64,000 nt of DNA from Paenibacillus sp. R14(2021) (GCF_019431355.1 NZ_CP080269.1:4198501-4262500); one strand, 5' to 3'; shown: positions 43,471-54,537, numbered from the stretch's first letter. Numbers and translations are program-made. The notes: generated from the letters alone by a model not told the origin.

Positions 43471-45198
43471 ATGAACCTGTTATTGCAATGGGCGGCGGTA
43501 CAGCTAACAGACCATTTGGCCATGCCGCATGAGGAAATTGCTTCGCTGCTGGAGATCCCGCCGAATCCTGAGCTCGGCGATGCCGCGTTTCCTTGCTTTA
43601 CGCTCGCGCGCACGCTCAAACGCGCACCGGCAGCGATAGCCGAGGAGCTCGCCGCAGCCGTAACCGCCGGCGGCGGCGCCATCCGCGCGGAAGCCAAGGG
43701 GGCGTATCTGAATCTGTTCTTCCAGCGCGAGACTTGGGCGCCTAAGCTGCTATCGCCCGTGCTGCTCCCCGATTTTGGCTATTCGCAGCAAGGTGCGGGT
43801 ACGCGCGTCATCATGGATATGTCCTCCCCCAATATCGCGAAGCCGTTCGGCGTGGGGCATCTGCGTTCCACGATGATCGGCAATGCGCTAGCCAATATTT
43901 ATCGCTCGCAGGGTTATGACGTCGTGACGGTGAACCATATCGGCGACTGGGGGACACAGTTCGGCAAGCTGATGGAGGCATACGCGCGCTGGGGCGACGA
44001 GGAGAAACTGAAAGCAGCGCCAATCCGGGAAAGCCTCCAGCTTTACGTTCGTTTCCATGAGGAAGCGGAGCAGGATCCCTCCCTGGAAGAGAACGCGCGC
44101 CGCTGGTTCTGGAAGCTCGAGAACGGGGACGCGGAAGCGAAGCGCTTGTGGCAGTATTTCGTTTCGTTCAGCATGGAAGAGTTTGACCGCGTCTACGCCC
44201 GTCTCGGCGTGGAGTTCGACTACACGCTGGGTGAAAGCTTCTATAATGATAAGATGGGTGCTGTTGTCGACCTGCTGAAGGCGGACCGGCTGCTAGTGGA
44301 GAGCGACGGCGCGCAGGTGGTTCGGTTGGAGGAGGAAGGGCTGCCGCCATGTCTAATTCTCAAATCAGATGGCACGACGATCTATCCGACACGCGATTTG
44401 GCCACTGCACTCTACCGCAGGAACGAAATGGGCGGAGACCTGCTGTTGTACGTGGTCGGCGGCGAACAGAGGCTGCATTTTCAGCAAGTATTCGCCGTGC
44501 TGTCGCGTATGGACGAGGAGAGCGCCGCGCAGTGCCGGCATGTCGCCTTCGGGCTTATGAAATTCGAAGGACGCAAAATGTCGACCCGCAGAGGGCAGGT
44601 TATTTTCCTCGACGAGGTGCTCGATGAAGCCGTCTCCAAGGCAGCGGCCATTATCGCGGAGAAGAATCCCGATCTGGAAAGCGCGCAGGACACGGCGGAG
44701 GCTGTCGGTATCGGGGCGATCGTATTCGGTGATTTGAAGCATAACCGGATGCTGGAGGTGGACTTCTCGCTGGATGAGGCGCTTCGTTTCGAAGGGGAGA
44801 CCGGTCCGTACGTGCAATATACGGCGGCCAGGGCGTTCAAGCTCCTGGAACGCGGCGGACTTTCCTTGGCCGAAGCGGAGTCGCGCAGCCTCTCCGGCGC
44901 GGTGGACACGGCTTCGCTGCAGCACTATCTGGCCGGCGCGGCGGCATGGGAGTCTCTCAAGCAGCTTGCCTCGTACCCCGAAGCGGTGCTGGAGGCGCTG
45001 CGTCAGAACGAGCCAGCCGTCGTTGCGCGGTTCCTCCTGGATGCGTCCAAGCGCTTCAACCGTTTCTATCATCAGGAACGGATCATTACGGACAATAAGG
45101 AAGAGACGGATGCGAAGCTGCTGCTTGCCGCAGCCGTGGCGGGCGTGCTCCGTTCAGGGCTTTCGCTGCTTGGCCTGCGGACGCCGACCCAAATTTGA
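43471..45198 (+). CDS. argS: Arginyl-tRNA synthetase, T-box-controlled paralogue
   Basis: 575 residues. Signature HIGH motif is G-V-G-H-L-R-S-T (A-K-P-F before it), KMSKS is K-M-S-T-R-R-G, and the C-terminal DALR anticodon-binding domain ends S-L-L-G-L-R-T-P. It lacks the lysine of a canonical KMSK. GGAGG lies eight bases before ATG 43471. A second, quite different argS follows 579 bases later, so the genome holds two. This one is under amino-acid-starvation control by the T-box leader, and may be an inducible or drug-tolerant copy; which enzyme is essential cannot be told from sequence. Confidence 0.93.
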   Translation: MNLLLQWAAVQLTDHLAMPHEEIASLLEIPPNPELGDAAFPCFTLARTLKRAPAAIAEELAAAVTAGGGAIRAEAKGAYLNLFFQRETWAPKLLSPVLLPDFGYSQQGAGTRVIMDMSSPNIAKPFGVGHLRSTMIGNALANIYRSQGYDVVTVNHIGDWGTQFGKLMEAYARWGDEEKLKAAPIRESLQLYVRFHEEAEQDPSLEENARRWFWKLENGDAEAKRLWQYFVSFSMEEFDRVYARLGVEFDYTLGESFYNDKMGAVVDLLKADRLLVESDGAQVVRLEEEGLPPCLILKSDGTTIYPTRDLATALYRRNEMGGDLLLYVVGGEQRLHFQQVFAVLSRMDEESAAQCRHVAFGLMKFEGRKMSTRRGQVIFLDEVLDEAVSKAAAIIAEKNPDLESAQDTAEAVGIGAIVFGDLKHNRMLEVDFSLDEALRFEGETGPYVQYTAARAFKLLERGGLSLAEAESRSLSGAVDTASLQHYLAGAAAWESLKQLASYPEAVLEALRQNEPAVVARFLLDASKRFNRFYHQERIITDNKEETDAKLLLAAAVAGVLRSGLSLLGLRTPTQI

Positions 45199-45208
45199 CG
45201 GTCGTGCA

Positions 45209-45237
45209 TTGAAATTGATACGGCACCTGTATATAGT
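45209..45237 (+). promoter_or_regulatory. Promoter of the ywiB-argS unit
   Basis: TTGAAA, 17 bases, TATAGT, located just after the first argS and about 35 bases before the ywiB start. Confidence 0.65.
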
Positions 45238-45275
45238 GAGGACAGGAGTATGAAGGTGACGGGAGACCGTAATTC

Positions 45276-45728
45276 ATGAATGATAAAGCTAAAGTAAAGA
45301 TTACGCTCGAGAGCAATATTGACGGCGAAGTGGAGAAGAACGTATTCAGCGGTGAGTGGTACCGCAAGGGCAGTACAGTCTACCTCAAGTATGAGGAGCT
45401 CGAAGAGGGCGGCAGCGAGGTGCGGACGCTGGTTCGCTGGCGTGACGGCGAGCTGAGCGTCACGCGGCGCGGCGACGTGGAATCCCAGCAAATTTTCGCG
45501 GCAGGCGTCCGGCGGGGCGGGCAGTATGCATCCCAGCATGCTTCCTTTTATTTGGAGACCGAGACGAGCCTGCTCTGGGCGCAGTTCGGCGATATGGCGA
45601 AGGCAGAGCCGATTGAAGAGCCGCTGCTCCCGCATTTGCCGATGCTGCTGGAGTGGCATTACCGGCTGCTCGTCGACGACGAGCCGACAGGGGAATTCGT
45701 GATCCGGCTTCGGGCGGAAGAAGCGTAA
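45276..45728 (+). CDS. ywiB: DUF1934 (YwiB-family) protein
   Basis: 150 residues, a lipocalin-like beta-barrel family of unknown function. It starts with alternating strands (K-V-K-I-T-L-E-S-N-I-D-G), and contains Y-L-K-Y-E-E-L-E-E-G, V-R-W-R-D-G-E-L-S-V-T-R-R-G and the C-terminal W-H-Y-R-L-L-V-D-D-E-P-T-G. In B. subtilis ywiB also precedes argS; the same order here supports the call. It ends about 50 bases before the second argS, so the two share the promoter at 45209-45237. Confidence 0.85.
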   Translation: MNDKAKVKITLESNIDGEVEKNVFSGEWYRKGSTVYLKYEELEEGGSEVRTLVRWRDGELSVTRRGDVESQQIFAAGVRRGGQYASQHASFYLETETSLLWAQFGDMAKAEPIEEPLLPHLPMLLEWHYRLLVDDEPTGEFVIRLRAEEA

Positions 45729-45777
45729 ATGAAAGACCATGCCTACGAATAGGCTTACTAGAATCAGGAGGAAATGA

Positions 45778-47463
45778 TTGGTTATGAAACTCAATGTGAT
45801 TGAACAGCTTCACCAGCAAGTGAAAGACGCGCTCGCTGATGCGGTCGTGGCGGCAGGTCTTGCTGCGCGCGAGGAGCTTCCGGTATTCGTGCTGGAAGTG
45901 CCGAAGGAGAAGGCGCACGGCGATCTCGCGACGAATGCGGCGATGCAGCTGACCAAGCTGGCGAAGAAGAATCCGCGTCAGATCGCGGAAGCGATTATCG
46001 CGCATCTGGATACGGCCAAGGCCTCCATCCAAAGTGCGGAAATCGCCGGTCCCGGCTTTATCAACTTCCGCATTGACCGCGGCTATCTGTACCCGGTCAT
46101 CGGCCAAGCGGCTGAGCAGGGCGCCGATTATGGACGTATCGGCGTCGGTGAGGGACAGACCGTTCAAGTCGAATTCGTCAGCGCGAACCCGACGGGCAGC
46201 CTGCACCTTGGTCACGCGCGCGGCGCGGCTGTAGGCGACGTGCTCTGCAACGTGCTCGATTTCGCGGGCTACAAGGTTACCCGCGAATACTATATTAATG
46301 ACGCCGGCAAGCAGGTAGCGAATTTGGCGTTGTCGATCGAAGCGCGCTACAAGCAGGCGCTGGGACTAGAAGCCGAGATGCCGGAGGACGGCTACCACGG
46401 CGAGGATATCGTTGGCTTCGCCAAGGCGCTGGCGGCTTCCGAAGGCGACCGCCTGCTCTCGCTGCCCGAGGAGGAGCGTTTCACTTTCTTCCGCGATTAC
46501 GGCCTGGAGCGGGAGCTGAACAAGATCAAGCGCGATCTCGGCGAGTTCCGCGTAGCGTTCGACGTTTGGTACAGCGAAACTTCGCTCTATCAGACCGGCC
46601 AAGTGGAGCAGGCGCTTGCCGCGCTTCGCGAGCGCGGCCAAGTCTATGAGGAAGAAGGCGCAACATGGCTGAACACGATGGCTTACGGCGACGACAAGAA
46701 CCGCGTTCTCGTGAAGAATGACGGCTCGTACACGTATTTGACGCCGGACATCGCCTACCACCGCGACAAATTTGGCCGGGGCTTCGACAAAATGATCAAC
46801 ATCTGGGGCGCCGACCATCACGGCTACATTCCCCGCGTGAAAGCGGCGATGGAGGCGCTTGGCAACGATCCGCAGAAGCTGGTCGTGCTTATTGCGCAAA
46901 TGGTCAGCTTGTTCCAGAACGGCGAGAAGGTCAAAATGTCCAAACGGACCGGTAAAGCGGTCACGATGGAGGATCTCATGGAAGAGGTCGGCATCGACGC
47001 CATCCGTTACTTCTTCAGCATGCGCAGTATGGATTCCCATCTGGATTTCGATATGGATCTCGCGATCTCGACTTCTAACGAGAATCCGGTGTTCTACGTC
47101 CAGTACGCACATGCACGGATCTGCAGCATCTTCCGCCAGGCGGAGGAGCAGGGAATAACAGTGCTGCCGCTTGCGGAAATCGATCTCAGCAAGCTGACCT
47201 CGGAGCATGAGTTCGATTTGCTCCGCAAAATCGGCGAGCTGCCGCAGGAAATCGCGGAAGCCGCGGCGCAGTATGCGCCGCACCGCTTGATTCGCTATGT
47301 ATATGAGCTGGCATCGTTGTTCCACAGCTACTACCGCGCCGACCGTGTCATCACCGAGGATGCGGCGCAAACCCAGGCGCGCTTCGCGCTGCTCGGCGCC
47401 GCAAGGATTGCGATCGCCAACGTGCTGCGGCTCGTCGGCGTCTCCGCGCCGGAGCGCATGTAG
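45778..47463 (+). CDS. argS: Arginyl-tRNA synthetase, housekeeping copy
   Basis: 561 residues with the N-terminal Add-1 domain, [15 protein letters not shown] (HIGH is H-L-G-H), Y-Y-I-N-D-A-G-K-Q, and K-M-S-K-R-T-G-K. The DALR domain ends [13 protein letters not shown]. It charges tRNA(Arg). It is the copy syntenic with B. subtilis (ywiB-argS) and lacks a T-box. AGGAGG lies six bases before TTG 45778 and 12 before ATG 45784, so TTG may be used; either start gives the same enzyme. It shows little similarity to the first argS outside the motifs. Confidence 0.95.
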   Translation: MVMKLNVIEQLHQQVKDALADAVVAAGLAAREELPVFVLEVPKEKAHGDLATNAAMQLTKLAKKNPRQIAEAIIAHLDTAKASIQSAEIAGPGFINFRIDRGYLYPVIGQAAEQGADYGRIGVGEGQTVQVEFVSANPTGSLHLGHARGAAVGDVLCNVLDFAGYKVTREYYINDAGKQVANLALSIEARYKQALGLEAEMPEDGYHGEDIVGFAKALAASEGDRLLSLPEEERFTFFRDYGLERELNKIKRDLGEFRVAFDVWYSETSLYQTGQVEQALAALRERGQVYEEEGATWLNTMAYGDDKNRVLVKNDGSYTYLTPDIAYHRDKFGRGFDKMINIWGADHHGYIPRVKAAMEALGNDPQKLVVLIAQMVSLFQNGEKVKMSKRTGKAVTMEDLMEEVGIDAIRYFFSMRSMDSHLDFDMDLAISTSNENPVFYVQYAHARICSIFRQAEEQGITVLPLAEIDLSKLTSEHEFDLLRKIGELPQEIAEAAAQYAPHRLIRYVYELASLFHSYYRADRVITEDAAQTQARFALLGAARIAIANVLRLVGVSAPERM

Positions 47464-47505
47464 CACTTACGCCAATCGCCTCCAACATACGGGCGGCTGC
47501 TTAAC

Positions 47506-47546
47506 CCAAACATTAAACAAGCCGGGAGCTACCGTTCCCCGGCTTG
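47506..47546 (-). terminator. Terminator after the subtilisin-like protease gene
   Basis: CAAGCCGGG (47518-47526) pairs with CCCGGCTTG (47538-47546). On the minus strand it is followed by TTTAATGTTTGGG, a loose T-tract. The stem overlaps the last codons of the protease gene. It may also limit read-through from argS. Confidence 0.55.
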
Positions 47547-48665
47547 CAGCATACGCATCACATCAAGCTCCCCGGTCAGCCGGGGGGCTTTCGTGCCCCT
47601 TAGGGGCAGCATGGACCGTTTGACGACGGCCTTGATTTCCGTCGGAGTCAGCCCGGGCCGGTATGCGAGCAGCAGTGCAATGGCGCCGCTGACATGCGAG
47701 GTGGCCATGGACGTGCCGCTCATTTCGTTATATTTGCCGCGCAGCCAAGAGGATAGGATCTTATCGCCAGGTGCATACACGTCGATATGAAGCCCGCGGT
47801 TGCTGAACGGTGCAATGCGGCGAACACGGTTCGTCGCGCCAACCGCTATCGTCTGCGGATACCGGGCAGGGTAATCGATGGATTTGCGTTTCCCGTCGTT
47901 GCCGGAGGATGCCACGATAATAACGCCGGCATTGAATGCGTTCGTCACGGCGGTAAGCAGCGATTTGCTGCGCGTTTTCATGCCGAAGCTCATGTTGACG
48001 ATATCCATGTTGTTCCGCACGCACCAGTCGATGCCGAGTACAATATCGGATACGAAGGCGCTGCCGTTCTGATCGAAGGCTTTGACGGGATACACGGTCG
48101 CACGCGGCGCAACGCCAATCATGCCGTGCACCTGGTTGGCGGCGGCGATCGTGCCGGCGATATGCGTGCCGTGGCCGTTGTCGTCATGCGGCAGCGTGCC
48201 GCGGCTGAGCAGGTTGATGCCCCGCCCGAGCGATTGTTTCAGATCGGGATGGCTGAAATCGACGCCGGTATCGATGACGCCGATCTTGACCCGGTGCCCT
48301 GTCGTGGTGCTCCAGGCCAGCGGGGCTTTGATTTCCTGCACGCCCCAGGGGATGCCCCTCTCCCGCGCTGCCGGCTTATGCACGGAAGCGTGGACGGAGA
48401 CGTGAGGATCGTTTTCGATCCATAGTCCCTCGCAGGGGGCGGCTGCCAGCAGTTGATTGGATACAGGCAGGGAGAAAGCTTTTATGGAGGGTAAATGGCG
48501 AATGGCATCGAATCTGCCTTCGTCCGGTTTTTCGAAGTTCGACCACTCGAGAAGGAAGCGTTCGTAATCGCTCTGCTGCTGAAATCGGACAATTCGCCGC
48601 TTTTCGACCGGTGCGGCGAGTGACAGCGCGTTGTGCAAGAGGCGGAGAATTGCAGATCTGTCCAA
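47529..48665 (-). CDS. Intracellular-type subtilisin-like serine protease (S8)
   Basis: 378 residues from TTG 48665. Catalytic triad: I-D-T-G-V-D (Asp), N-G-H-G-T-H (His) and G-T-S-M-A (Ser); S-S-G-N-D gives the oxyanion asparagine. There is an N-terminal prodomain of about 100 residues but no signal peptide, so it is cytosolic or exported by another route. The frame also offers ATG 48683 without a ribosome binding site, whereas GGAGGGG lies nine bases before TTG 48665. It is transcribed against argS and away from rpoE. Its role may be in sporulation or protein turnover; nothing adjacent decides. Confidence 0.88.
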   Translation of the reverse strand: MDRSAILRLLHNALSLAAPVEKRRIVRFQQQSDYERFLLEWSNFEKPDEGRFDAIRHLPSIKAFSLPVSNQLLAAAPCEGLWIENDPHVSVHASVHKPAARERGIPWGVQEIKAPLAWSTTTGHRVKIGVIDTGVDFSHPDLKQSLGRGINLLSRGTLPHDDNGHGTHIAGTIAAANQVHGMIGVAPRATVYPVKAFDQNGSAFVSDIVLGIDWCVRNNMDIVNMSFGMKTRSKSLLTAVTNAFNAGVIIVASSGNDGKRKSIDYPARYPQTIAVGATNRVRRIAPFSNRGLHIDVYAPGDKILSSWLRGKYNEMSGTSMATSHVSGAIALLLAYRPGLTPTEIKAVVKRSMLPLRGTKAPRLTGELDVMRMLQAGER

Positions 48666-48789
48666 ATTTGGCTTCCCCTCCATGGCGAATCATGCTGAAG
48701 TATTGTATGAATTCGCGCAACAAGCTGTATAAGCAACTTGCCTTTTTTAACATAATTAGGCGCCAAACCGTGTCATTCGCCGCGGGTGC

Positions 48790-48903
48790 ACATAATATAA
48801 ACCAAGAGCCGTTCCCCGGCTCTTATACCCGGAAGCGGCGGTAATCGCCACGGCCGGAAGGATACAGTCAGAGCGGAGGGTCGTCCTCCGCTTTTTCTTT
48901 TTG
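48790..48903 (+). ncRNA. Possible small RNA or leader ending in a terminator, upstream of rpoE
   Basis: In a gap without a gene there are three consecutive hairpins: AAGAGCCG/CGGCTCTT (48804-48824), CCGG-AAGC-GGCG/CGCC-ACGG-CCGG (48829-48857) and a T-tailed terminator (48872-48903). The string CATAATATAAA just before could be a -10 region, but no good -35 is seen. No plus-strand gene ends nearby, so the terminator is otherwise unexplained. Confidence 0.4.
48872..48903 (+). terminator. Orphan rho-independent terminator
   Basis: AGCGGAGG and CCTCCGCT form an 8-bp stem with a GTCGT loop, followed by TTTTCTTTTT. The preceding plus-strand gene (second argS) ended 1.4 kb upstream. Confidence 0.8.
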
Positions 48904-48929
48904 TCTGCCCGGATGAGGGAGCGCTTGCT

Positions 48930-48958
48930 TTTTGAGAAGAAATAGGTTTTACTATAAT
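48930..48958 (+). promoter_or_regulatory. Promoter of rpoE
   Basis: TATAAT at 48953-48958; the upstream element is TTTTGA at 17 or TTGAGA at 15 bases, neither ideal. The start point would be about 50 bases before the ATG. Confidence 0.5.
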
Positions 48959-49015
48959 TTGATAATGGATTGCCTGCATCCGGCTGGCAGTTTGACATGA
49001 GAGGAAGTGTCCGAA

Positions 49016-49591
49016 ATGAGCAGCGAGATCGTCTTGAAGATCGATCCAGAGCGCTTGAAGGAAATGCCGATGGTCGACCTGGCATTTGAATTGCTTAAGG
49101 CGGCGAATACGCCGTTTTACTATCGTGACATCATGATGGAAATTGCAAAAATTCGGGGCTTGTCCCAAGAACAAATCAACCAAGTGATTGCGCAAGTATA
49201 TACAGAAATCAACATCGACGGACGTTTCGCGTGCGTCGGAAGCAATATGTGGGGATTGAAGCGCTGGTATCCGGTTGAGCGCAACGAGGATCCAGTCGGC
49301 AACGCGAAGCGTTCGCGGATTATTAACGACGAAGAAGACGACGACGACGTCTATACGGACGAAGAAGAAGAAACCTACGCGTCGGAAGATGACGATTTCG
49401 ATTCCTATGATGAAGACCAAGAGATTTTCGACGAAGCGGAAGCGGAAGAGGAAGTTGACGAAGAGGTCGTTATCGACGACGAAGAAATCGAAGAAGACGG
49501 CATAGAAGGCGAAGTTGACGGAGAAGAAGCCGACGACGCCGAGGACGAAGAAGAAGATTTCGAGGATGACGACGCTGAGGCTGACAAGTAA
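49016..49591 (+). CDS. rpoE: RNA polymerase delta subunit
   Basis: 191 residues: an N-terminal HARE-type winged-helix domain (about 1-95; P-M-V-D-L-A-F-E-L-L, Y-Y-R-D-I-M, W-G-L-K-R-W-Y-P) and a C-terminal half almost entirely Asp/Glu, which keeps the tail unfolded and nucleic-acid-mimicking. Delta speeds polymerase recycling and reduces non-specific binding in Bacillota. The acidic run causes the GAA/GAC-rich, repeat-looking DNA at 49330-49590. AGAGGAAG lies eight bases before ATG 49016. The rpoE-pyrG order is conserved with B. subtilis. Confidence 0.95.
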   Translation: MSSEIVLKIDPERLKEMPMVDLAFELLKAANTPFYYRDIMMEIAKIRGLSQEQINQVIAQVYTEINIDGRFACVGSNMWGLKRWYPVERNEDPVGNAKRSRIINDEEDDDDVYTDEEEETYASEDDDFDSYDEDQEIFDEAEAEEEVDEEVVIDDEEIEEDGIEGEVDGEEADDAEDEEEDFEDDDAEADK

Positions 49592-49721
49592 ATAAGAACG
49601 CCGCGGCACGCATCGCCGAAGTACGGCAAATGCCGCTTCATCATGCCTTGACAGGCAGCCTAGCCGCGGAGTAAACTATTGTTTGGGCTTCAAGTTCGGA
49701 CATAAGTATAAGCCAAATTAG

Positions 49722-51440
<1,719 letters not shown>

Positions 51441-51474
51441 GACTTCAATTAGTCAAAGTTTTTTTCCAACGGAG

Positions 51475-51502
51475 CAGGAAAATGAGTGCCTTAGCACGAA
51501 AT
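51475..51502 (+). promoter_or_regulatory. Possible sigma-H-type promoter of spo0F
   Basis: CAGGAAAAT, about 13 bases, CGAAAT resembles the sigma-H pattern (AGGAWWW ... GAAT). B. subtilis spo0F is sigma-H-dependent, which makes the match worth recording. No clear sigma-A pair is seen in the 132-base gap. Confidence 0.35.
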
Positions 51503-51572
51503 CATTAACGATTATGGAATTCTAATCCAATCGAGACGATTTGACTGTCGTGCATTCCTGGGAGGGTTTCAG

Positions 51573-51971
51573 TTGGAAAACAAGAAAGTCTTGATAGTCG
51601 ATGATCAGAATGGTATCCGTATTTTGCTGATGGAAGTGTTCAGCAGCGAAGGGTACATCACGTTTCAGGCGCCGAACGGCAAGCTTGCACTGGAAATCGT
51701 GAAGAATGAATCGCCTGACCTGGTTCTGCTTGATATGAAGATTCCAGGCATGGACGGTCTTGAAATTTTGAAGCATGTCAAGGCGATCAACAAAGAGATT
51801 AAAGTCATCATGATGACCGCTTACGGTGAACTTGACATGATAAAAGAAGCGACTGATCACGGCGCGCTCATGCATTTCACGAAACCATTCGACATCGACG
51901 AGATGCGGATGGCCGTGAATCAACAGCTGCGCGGCGGAGAATCAGGCGGATGGTATGCGGTGGGATCCTAG
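51573..51971 (+). CDS. spo0F: Sporulation phosphorelay response regulator Spo0F
   Basis: 132 residues, one receiver domain without an output domain. Acidic pocket D10-D11, phosphorylated D54, switch threonine T82 and K104 are in place, and the D-Q-N-G-I-R-I-L-L segment matches Spo0F. It carries phosphate from sensor kinases to Spo0B and then Spo0A. Compared with the 124-residue B. subtilis protein, it has a short C-terminal extension ([12 protein letters not shown]) encoded over the terminator stem. TTG start with GGGAGGG six bases upstream. Synteny with pyrG and fba supports the identity. Confidence 0.94.
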   Translation: MENKKVLIVDDQNGIRILLMEVFSSEGYITFQAPNGKLALEIVKNESPDLVLLDMKIPGMDGLEILKHVKAINKEIKVIMMTAYGELDMIKEATDHGALMHFTKPFDIDEMRMAVNQQLRGGESGGWYAVGS

Positions 51972-51992
51972 TAAAGGGTCCCGCTTTTTTTT
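51958..51992 (+). terminator. Terminator after spo0F
   Basis: GGGATCC (51962-51968) pairs with GGGTCCC (51976-51982) and is followed by eight T residues. The left arm lies in the last codons of spo0F. Confidence 0.75.
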
Positions 51993-52043
51993 GTGTCCAG
52001 CGCCGTGACTCTGGCAAGACTTGTACAAATCGAAACCTGATTG

Positions 52044-52052
52044 TGGTATAAT
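52044..52052 (+). promoter_or_regulatory. Extended -10 promoter of fba
   Basis: TGGTATAAT, an exact extended -10. TTGTAC lies 20 bases upstream, too far for standard spacing. The resulting leader of about 155 bases contains small palindromes (CTGCAG twice) but no riboswitch I recognise. Confidence 0.6.
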
Positions 52053-52216
52053 CATTTGGTGCGATATCAGAGGCGTGATGCAAGATAAGTCAGGCGCATG
52101 TCTTCCAAACCAGTTGTCTGCAGCCTGCAGAAGTGGTGTTCGAAGCGTCGCATAGATCAAAGACAACGTATGGAGCCCACAGCGACCCCATACCACTTTA
52201 GGAGGAGTAGAGAACT

Positions 52217-53071
52217 ATGCCACTCGTTTCAATGAATGAATTCCTGCCGAAAGCCAAAGCAGGCAAATTTGCGGTAGGCCAATTCAACATGAACAACCTG
52301 GAGTTCGCGCAAGCGATCACAGACGCTGCAATCGCAGAGAAATCGCCGTTTATTTTCGGCGTATCTGAAGGCGCCCTGAAATATATGGGGATCGAGTATA
52401 CTGTTGCAATCGCTCAAGCGGCTGCGAAGAAATCCGGTCTGCCGATCGCGCTTCACCTGGACCACGGCAGCAGCTTTGAAGTTGCAATGAAATGTATCCG
52501 TGCGGGTTTCTCGTCCGTTATGTTTGACGGTTCCCACTACTCGCTCGAAGAGAACATCGCGATTACGAAAGAAGTCGTAAAAGCAGCTCATGCGATGGGC
52601 GTATCCGTTGAAGGCGAGCTTGGCACAATCGGCGGCGTTGAGGATGACATCAGCGTTGACGAAGAGAATGCTTCTCTTGCAAAACCTGAAGAGGCGATCC
52701 GTTTCTACGAAGAAACAGGCGTAGACTGCCTGGCAATCGCAGTAGGTACGGCTCACGGTATGTATAAAGGCGAGCCTAAAATCCATTATGATATTATTCA
52801 AAAAGTAACCGACGCTATTCCAGTTCCTGTCGTATTGCACGGCGGTTCCGGCGTACCGGACGAAGCAATCCGTTTGTCCGTTGCAGCAGGCGTGGGTAAA
52901 ATCAACGTGAACACAGAGAACCAAGTTGCTATGACGAAAACGATTCGTGAAGTGCTTGCGGCCAGCGACTCCGTTTACGATCCGCGTAAATACCTGGTTC
53001 CTGCACGCGCAGCTATGCAAGCCGTAGTACAAGAGAAAATCCGTTTGTTCGGCAGCAGCAACCAAGCTTAA
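52217..53071 (+). CDS. fba: Class II fructose-1,6-bisphosphate aldolase
   Basis: 284 residues. Zinc ligands lie in L-H-L-D-H-G-S-S and in V-L-H-G-G-S-G-V; G-E-L-G-T-I-G-G-V-E-D-D is the class II loop, and N-V-N-T-E-N-Q the substrate strand. It reversibly cleaves fructose bisphosphate in glycolysis. AGGAGGAG lies about nine bases before the ATG. Codon use is biased toward a small set, as expected for a highly expressed gene. The next gene in B. subtilis, a transaldolase, is absent here. Confidence 0.97.
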   Translation: MPLVSMNEFLPKAKAGKFAVGQFNMNNLEFAQAITDAAIAEKSPFIFGVSEGALKYMGIEYTVAIAQAAAKKSGLPIALHLDHGSSFEVAMKCIRAGFSSVMFDGSHYSLEENIAITKEVVKAAHAMGVSVEGELGTIGGVEDDISVDEENASLAKPEEAIRFYEETGVDCLAIAVGTAHGMYKGEPKIHYDIIQKVTDAIPVPVVLHGGSGVPDEAIRLSVAAGVGKINVNTENQVAMTKTIREVLAASDSVYDPRKYLVPARAAMQAVVQEKIRLFGSSNQA

Positions 53072-53128
53072 GCTTAACTTCCGATAGTCAAAGGAATTAA
53101 ACAGCCGCGTAAAGCGCAGATGAGAAGC

Positions 53129-53175
53129 AGGCGCCCCGTCCTTCAAGATCGTTTGAAAGATGGAGCGCTTGCTTT
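53129..53175 (+). terminator. Terminator after fba
   Basis: GCGCCCCGTCCTTCAAG pairs imperfectly with TTTGAAAGATGGAGCGC; TTGCTTTG follows. The T-tract is interrupted. Confidence 0.6.
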
Positions 53176-53242
53176 GTGGCATTATGGGCCTTCGGGCTGT
53201 TTGCTCCTTTGCTCACACCGGATGGGAGGATAACGAATAGGT

Positions 53243-54490
53243 ATGGAAAAGTTGATGATTCGCGGCGGACGTCCGCTGCGCGGCACTGTGCAAATCAGCG
53301 GTGCGAAGAATAGTGCGGTTGCGCTGCTGCCCGCAGCTATTTTGGCCGAATCTACGGTAACGCTGGACAATTTGCCGCATCTGAGCGATGTTGCCGTATA
53401 CAGTGAAATTCTAGAAGAGCTTGGCGGGGTAGTCGAGTGGAGCGGCGAGTCGATTGTTATTGACCCTTCCGCTATGAAGTCCATTCCGATGCCTAATGGT
53501 AAGGTGAAACTGCTTCGTGCGTCCTATTATTTGATGGGCGCTATGCTTGGACGCTTCGGTGAAGCGACTATTGGAATGCCTGGGGGCTGCAACTTCGAGC
53601 CTCGCCCGATTGATCAGCATATAAAAGGATTTGAAGCGCTTGGTGCGACGGTTTCCAATGATCATGGTTCCATTCGCATCGTGGCGGAGGAGCTGCGCGG
53701 CGCCAAAATTTATCTGGACGTTGTCAGTGTAGGGGCAACGATTAATATCATGCTGGCGGCTTCAAGAGCCAAAGGCTCCACAATCATCGAAAACGCGGCA
53801 AAAGAGCCTGAAATTATAGATGTAGCTACGCTCCTTAACGCCATGGGCGCGAAGATTAAAGGAGCCGGAACGGAAACGATCCGAATTGAAGGCGTAGAGC
53901 GGATGCACGGCTGCCGGCATTCCATCATTCCCGACCGGATTCAAGCGGGTACGTATATGATTGCTGCAGCGGCAACGCGCGGCGACGTACTAATTGACAA
54001 TGTCATACCGAAGCACTTGGAAGCGATGACGGCGAAGCTTCAGGAGATGGGCGTTCATGTTTACGAAATGGATGAGTCGATTCGCATCGTCGGACAGCCC
54101 CAATATGAAGCGATTGACGTAAAAGCTCTCGTTTACCCCGGATTCGCCACGGACCTGCAGTCTCCGATGACAAGCCTGCTTACGCAAACGACCGGCGTCA
54201 GCATTCTGAGCGATTACGTCTACAGCAGCCGGTTTAAGCATGTGCCGGAATTGACGCGAATGGGCGCGAATATTCGCGTAGAAGGGCGCTCGGCGATTAT
54301 TGAAGGCGGGCCGCTTAACGCAGCGAAGGTCCGTGCGGCCGATCTTCGCGCAGGTGCCGCACTCGTCGTAGCGGCGCTGACGGTGGAAGAAGGCGTAACG
54401 GAAATTACCGGCGTTGAATATATCGACCGGGGGTATGACAACCTGGTTGAGAATTTGCGCATGCTCGGCGCCGATGTTTGGCGCGAATAG
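53243..54490 (+). CDS. murA: UDP-N-acetylglucosamine 1-carboxyvinyltransferase
   Basis: 415 residues. K22-N23 (A-K-N-S) and the phosphoenolpyruvate-reactive C116 in M-P-G-G-C-N are present, so the enzyme should be fosfomycin-sensitive. A-G-T-Y-M-I-A-A-A and [11 protein letters not shown] are further family blocks. It performs the first committed step of peptidoglycan synthesis. By position (fba-murA-rho) it corresponds to the second B. subtilis homologue, murAB/murZ, so another murA may exist elsewhere. Confidence 0.95.
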   Translation: MEKLMIRGGRPLRGTVQISGAKNSAVALLPAAILAESTVTLDNLPHLSDVAVYSEILEELGGVVEWSGESIVIDPSAMKSIPMPNGKVKLLRASYYLMGAMLGRFGEATIGMPGGCNFEPRPIDQHIKGFEALGATVSNDHGSIRIVAEELRGAKIYLDVVSVGATINIMLAASRAKGSTIIENAAKEPEIIDVATLLNAMGAKIKGAGTETIRIEGVERMHGCRHSIIPDRIQAGTYMIAAAATRGDVLIDNVIPKHLEAMTAKLQEMGVHVYEMDESIRIVGQPQYEAIDVKALVYPGFATDLQSPMTSLLTQTTGVSILSDYVYSSRFKHVPELTRMGANIRVEGRSAIIEGGPLNAAKVRAADLRAGAALVVAALTVEEGVTEITGVEYIDRGYDNLVENLRMLGADVWRE

Positions 54491-54497
54491 TAGATTT

Positions 54498-54537
54498 TAT
54501 AATCATAGAATCGGCCCGGAATAGAGTAGGCCGATTC
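54498..54537 (+). promoter_or_regulatory. TATAAT and hairpin in the rho leader
   Basis: TATAAT at 54498-54503, with only weak -35 sequences upstream inside murA, is followed by GAATCGGCC/GGCCGATTC (54508-54537), a 9-bp stem without a T-tail. They could form the promoter and leader of rho, whose 5' region of about 190 bases is otherwise featureless. Confidence 0.4.

Noticed and set aside
49330..49590. Apparent GAA/GAC-rich simple repeat
   Set aside because: It is the coding sequence of the acidic tail of RNA polymerase delta.
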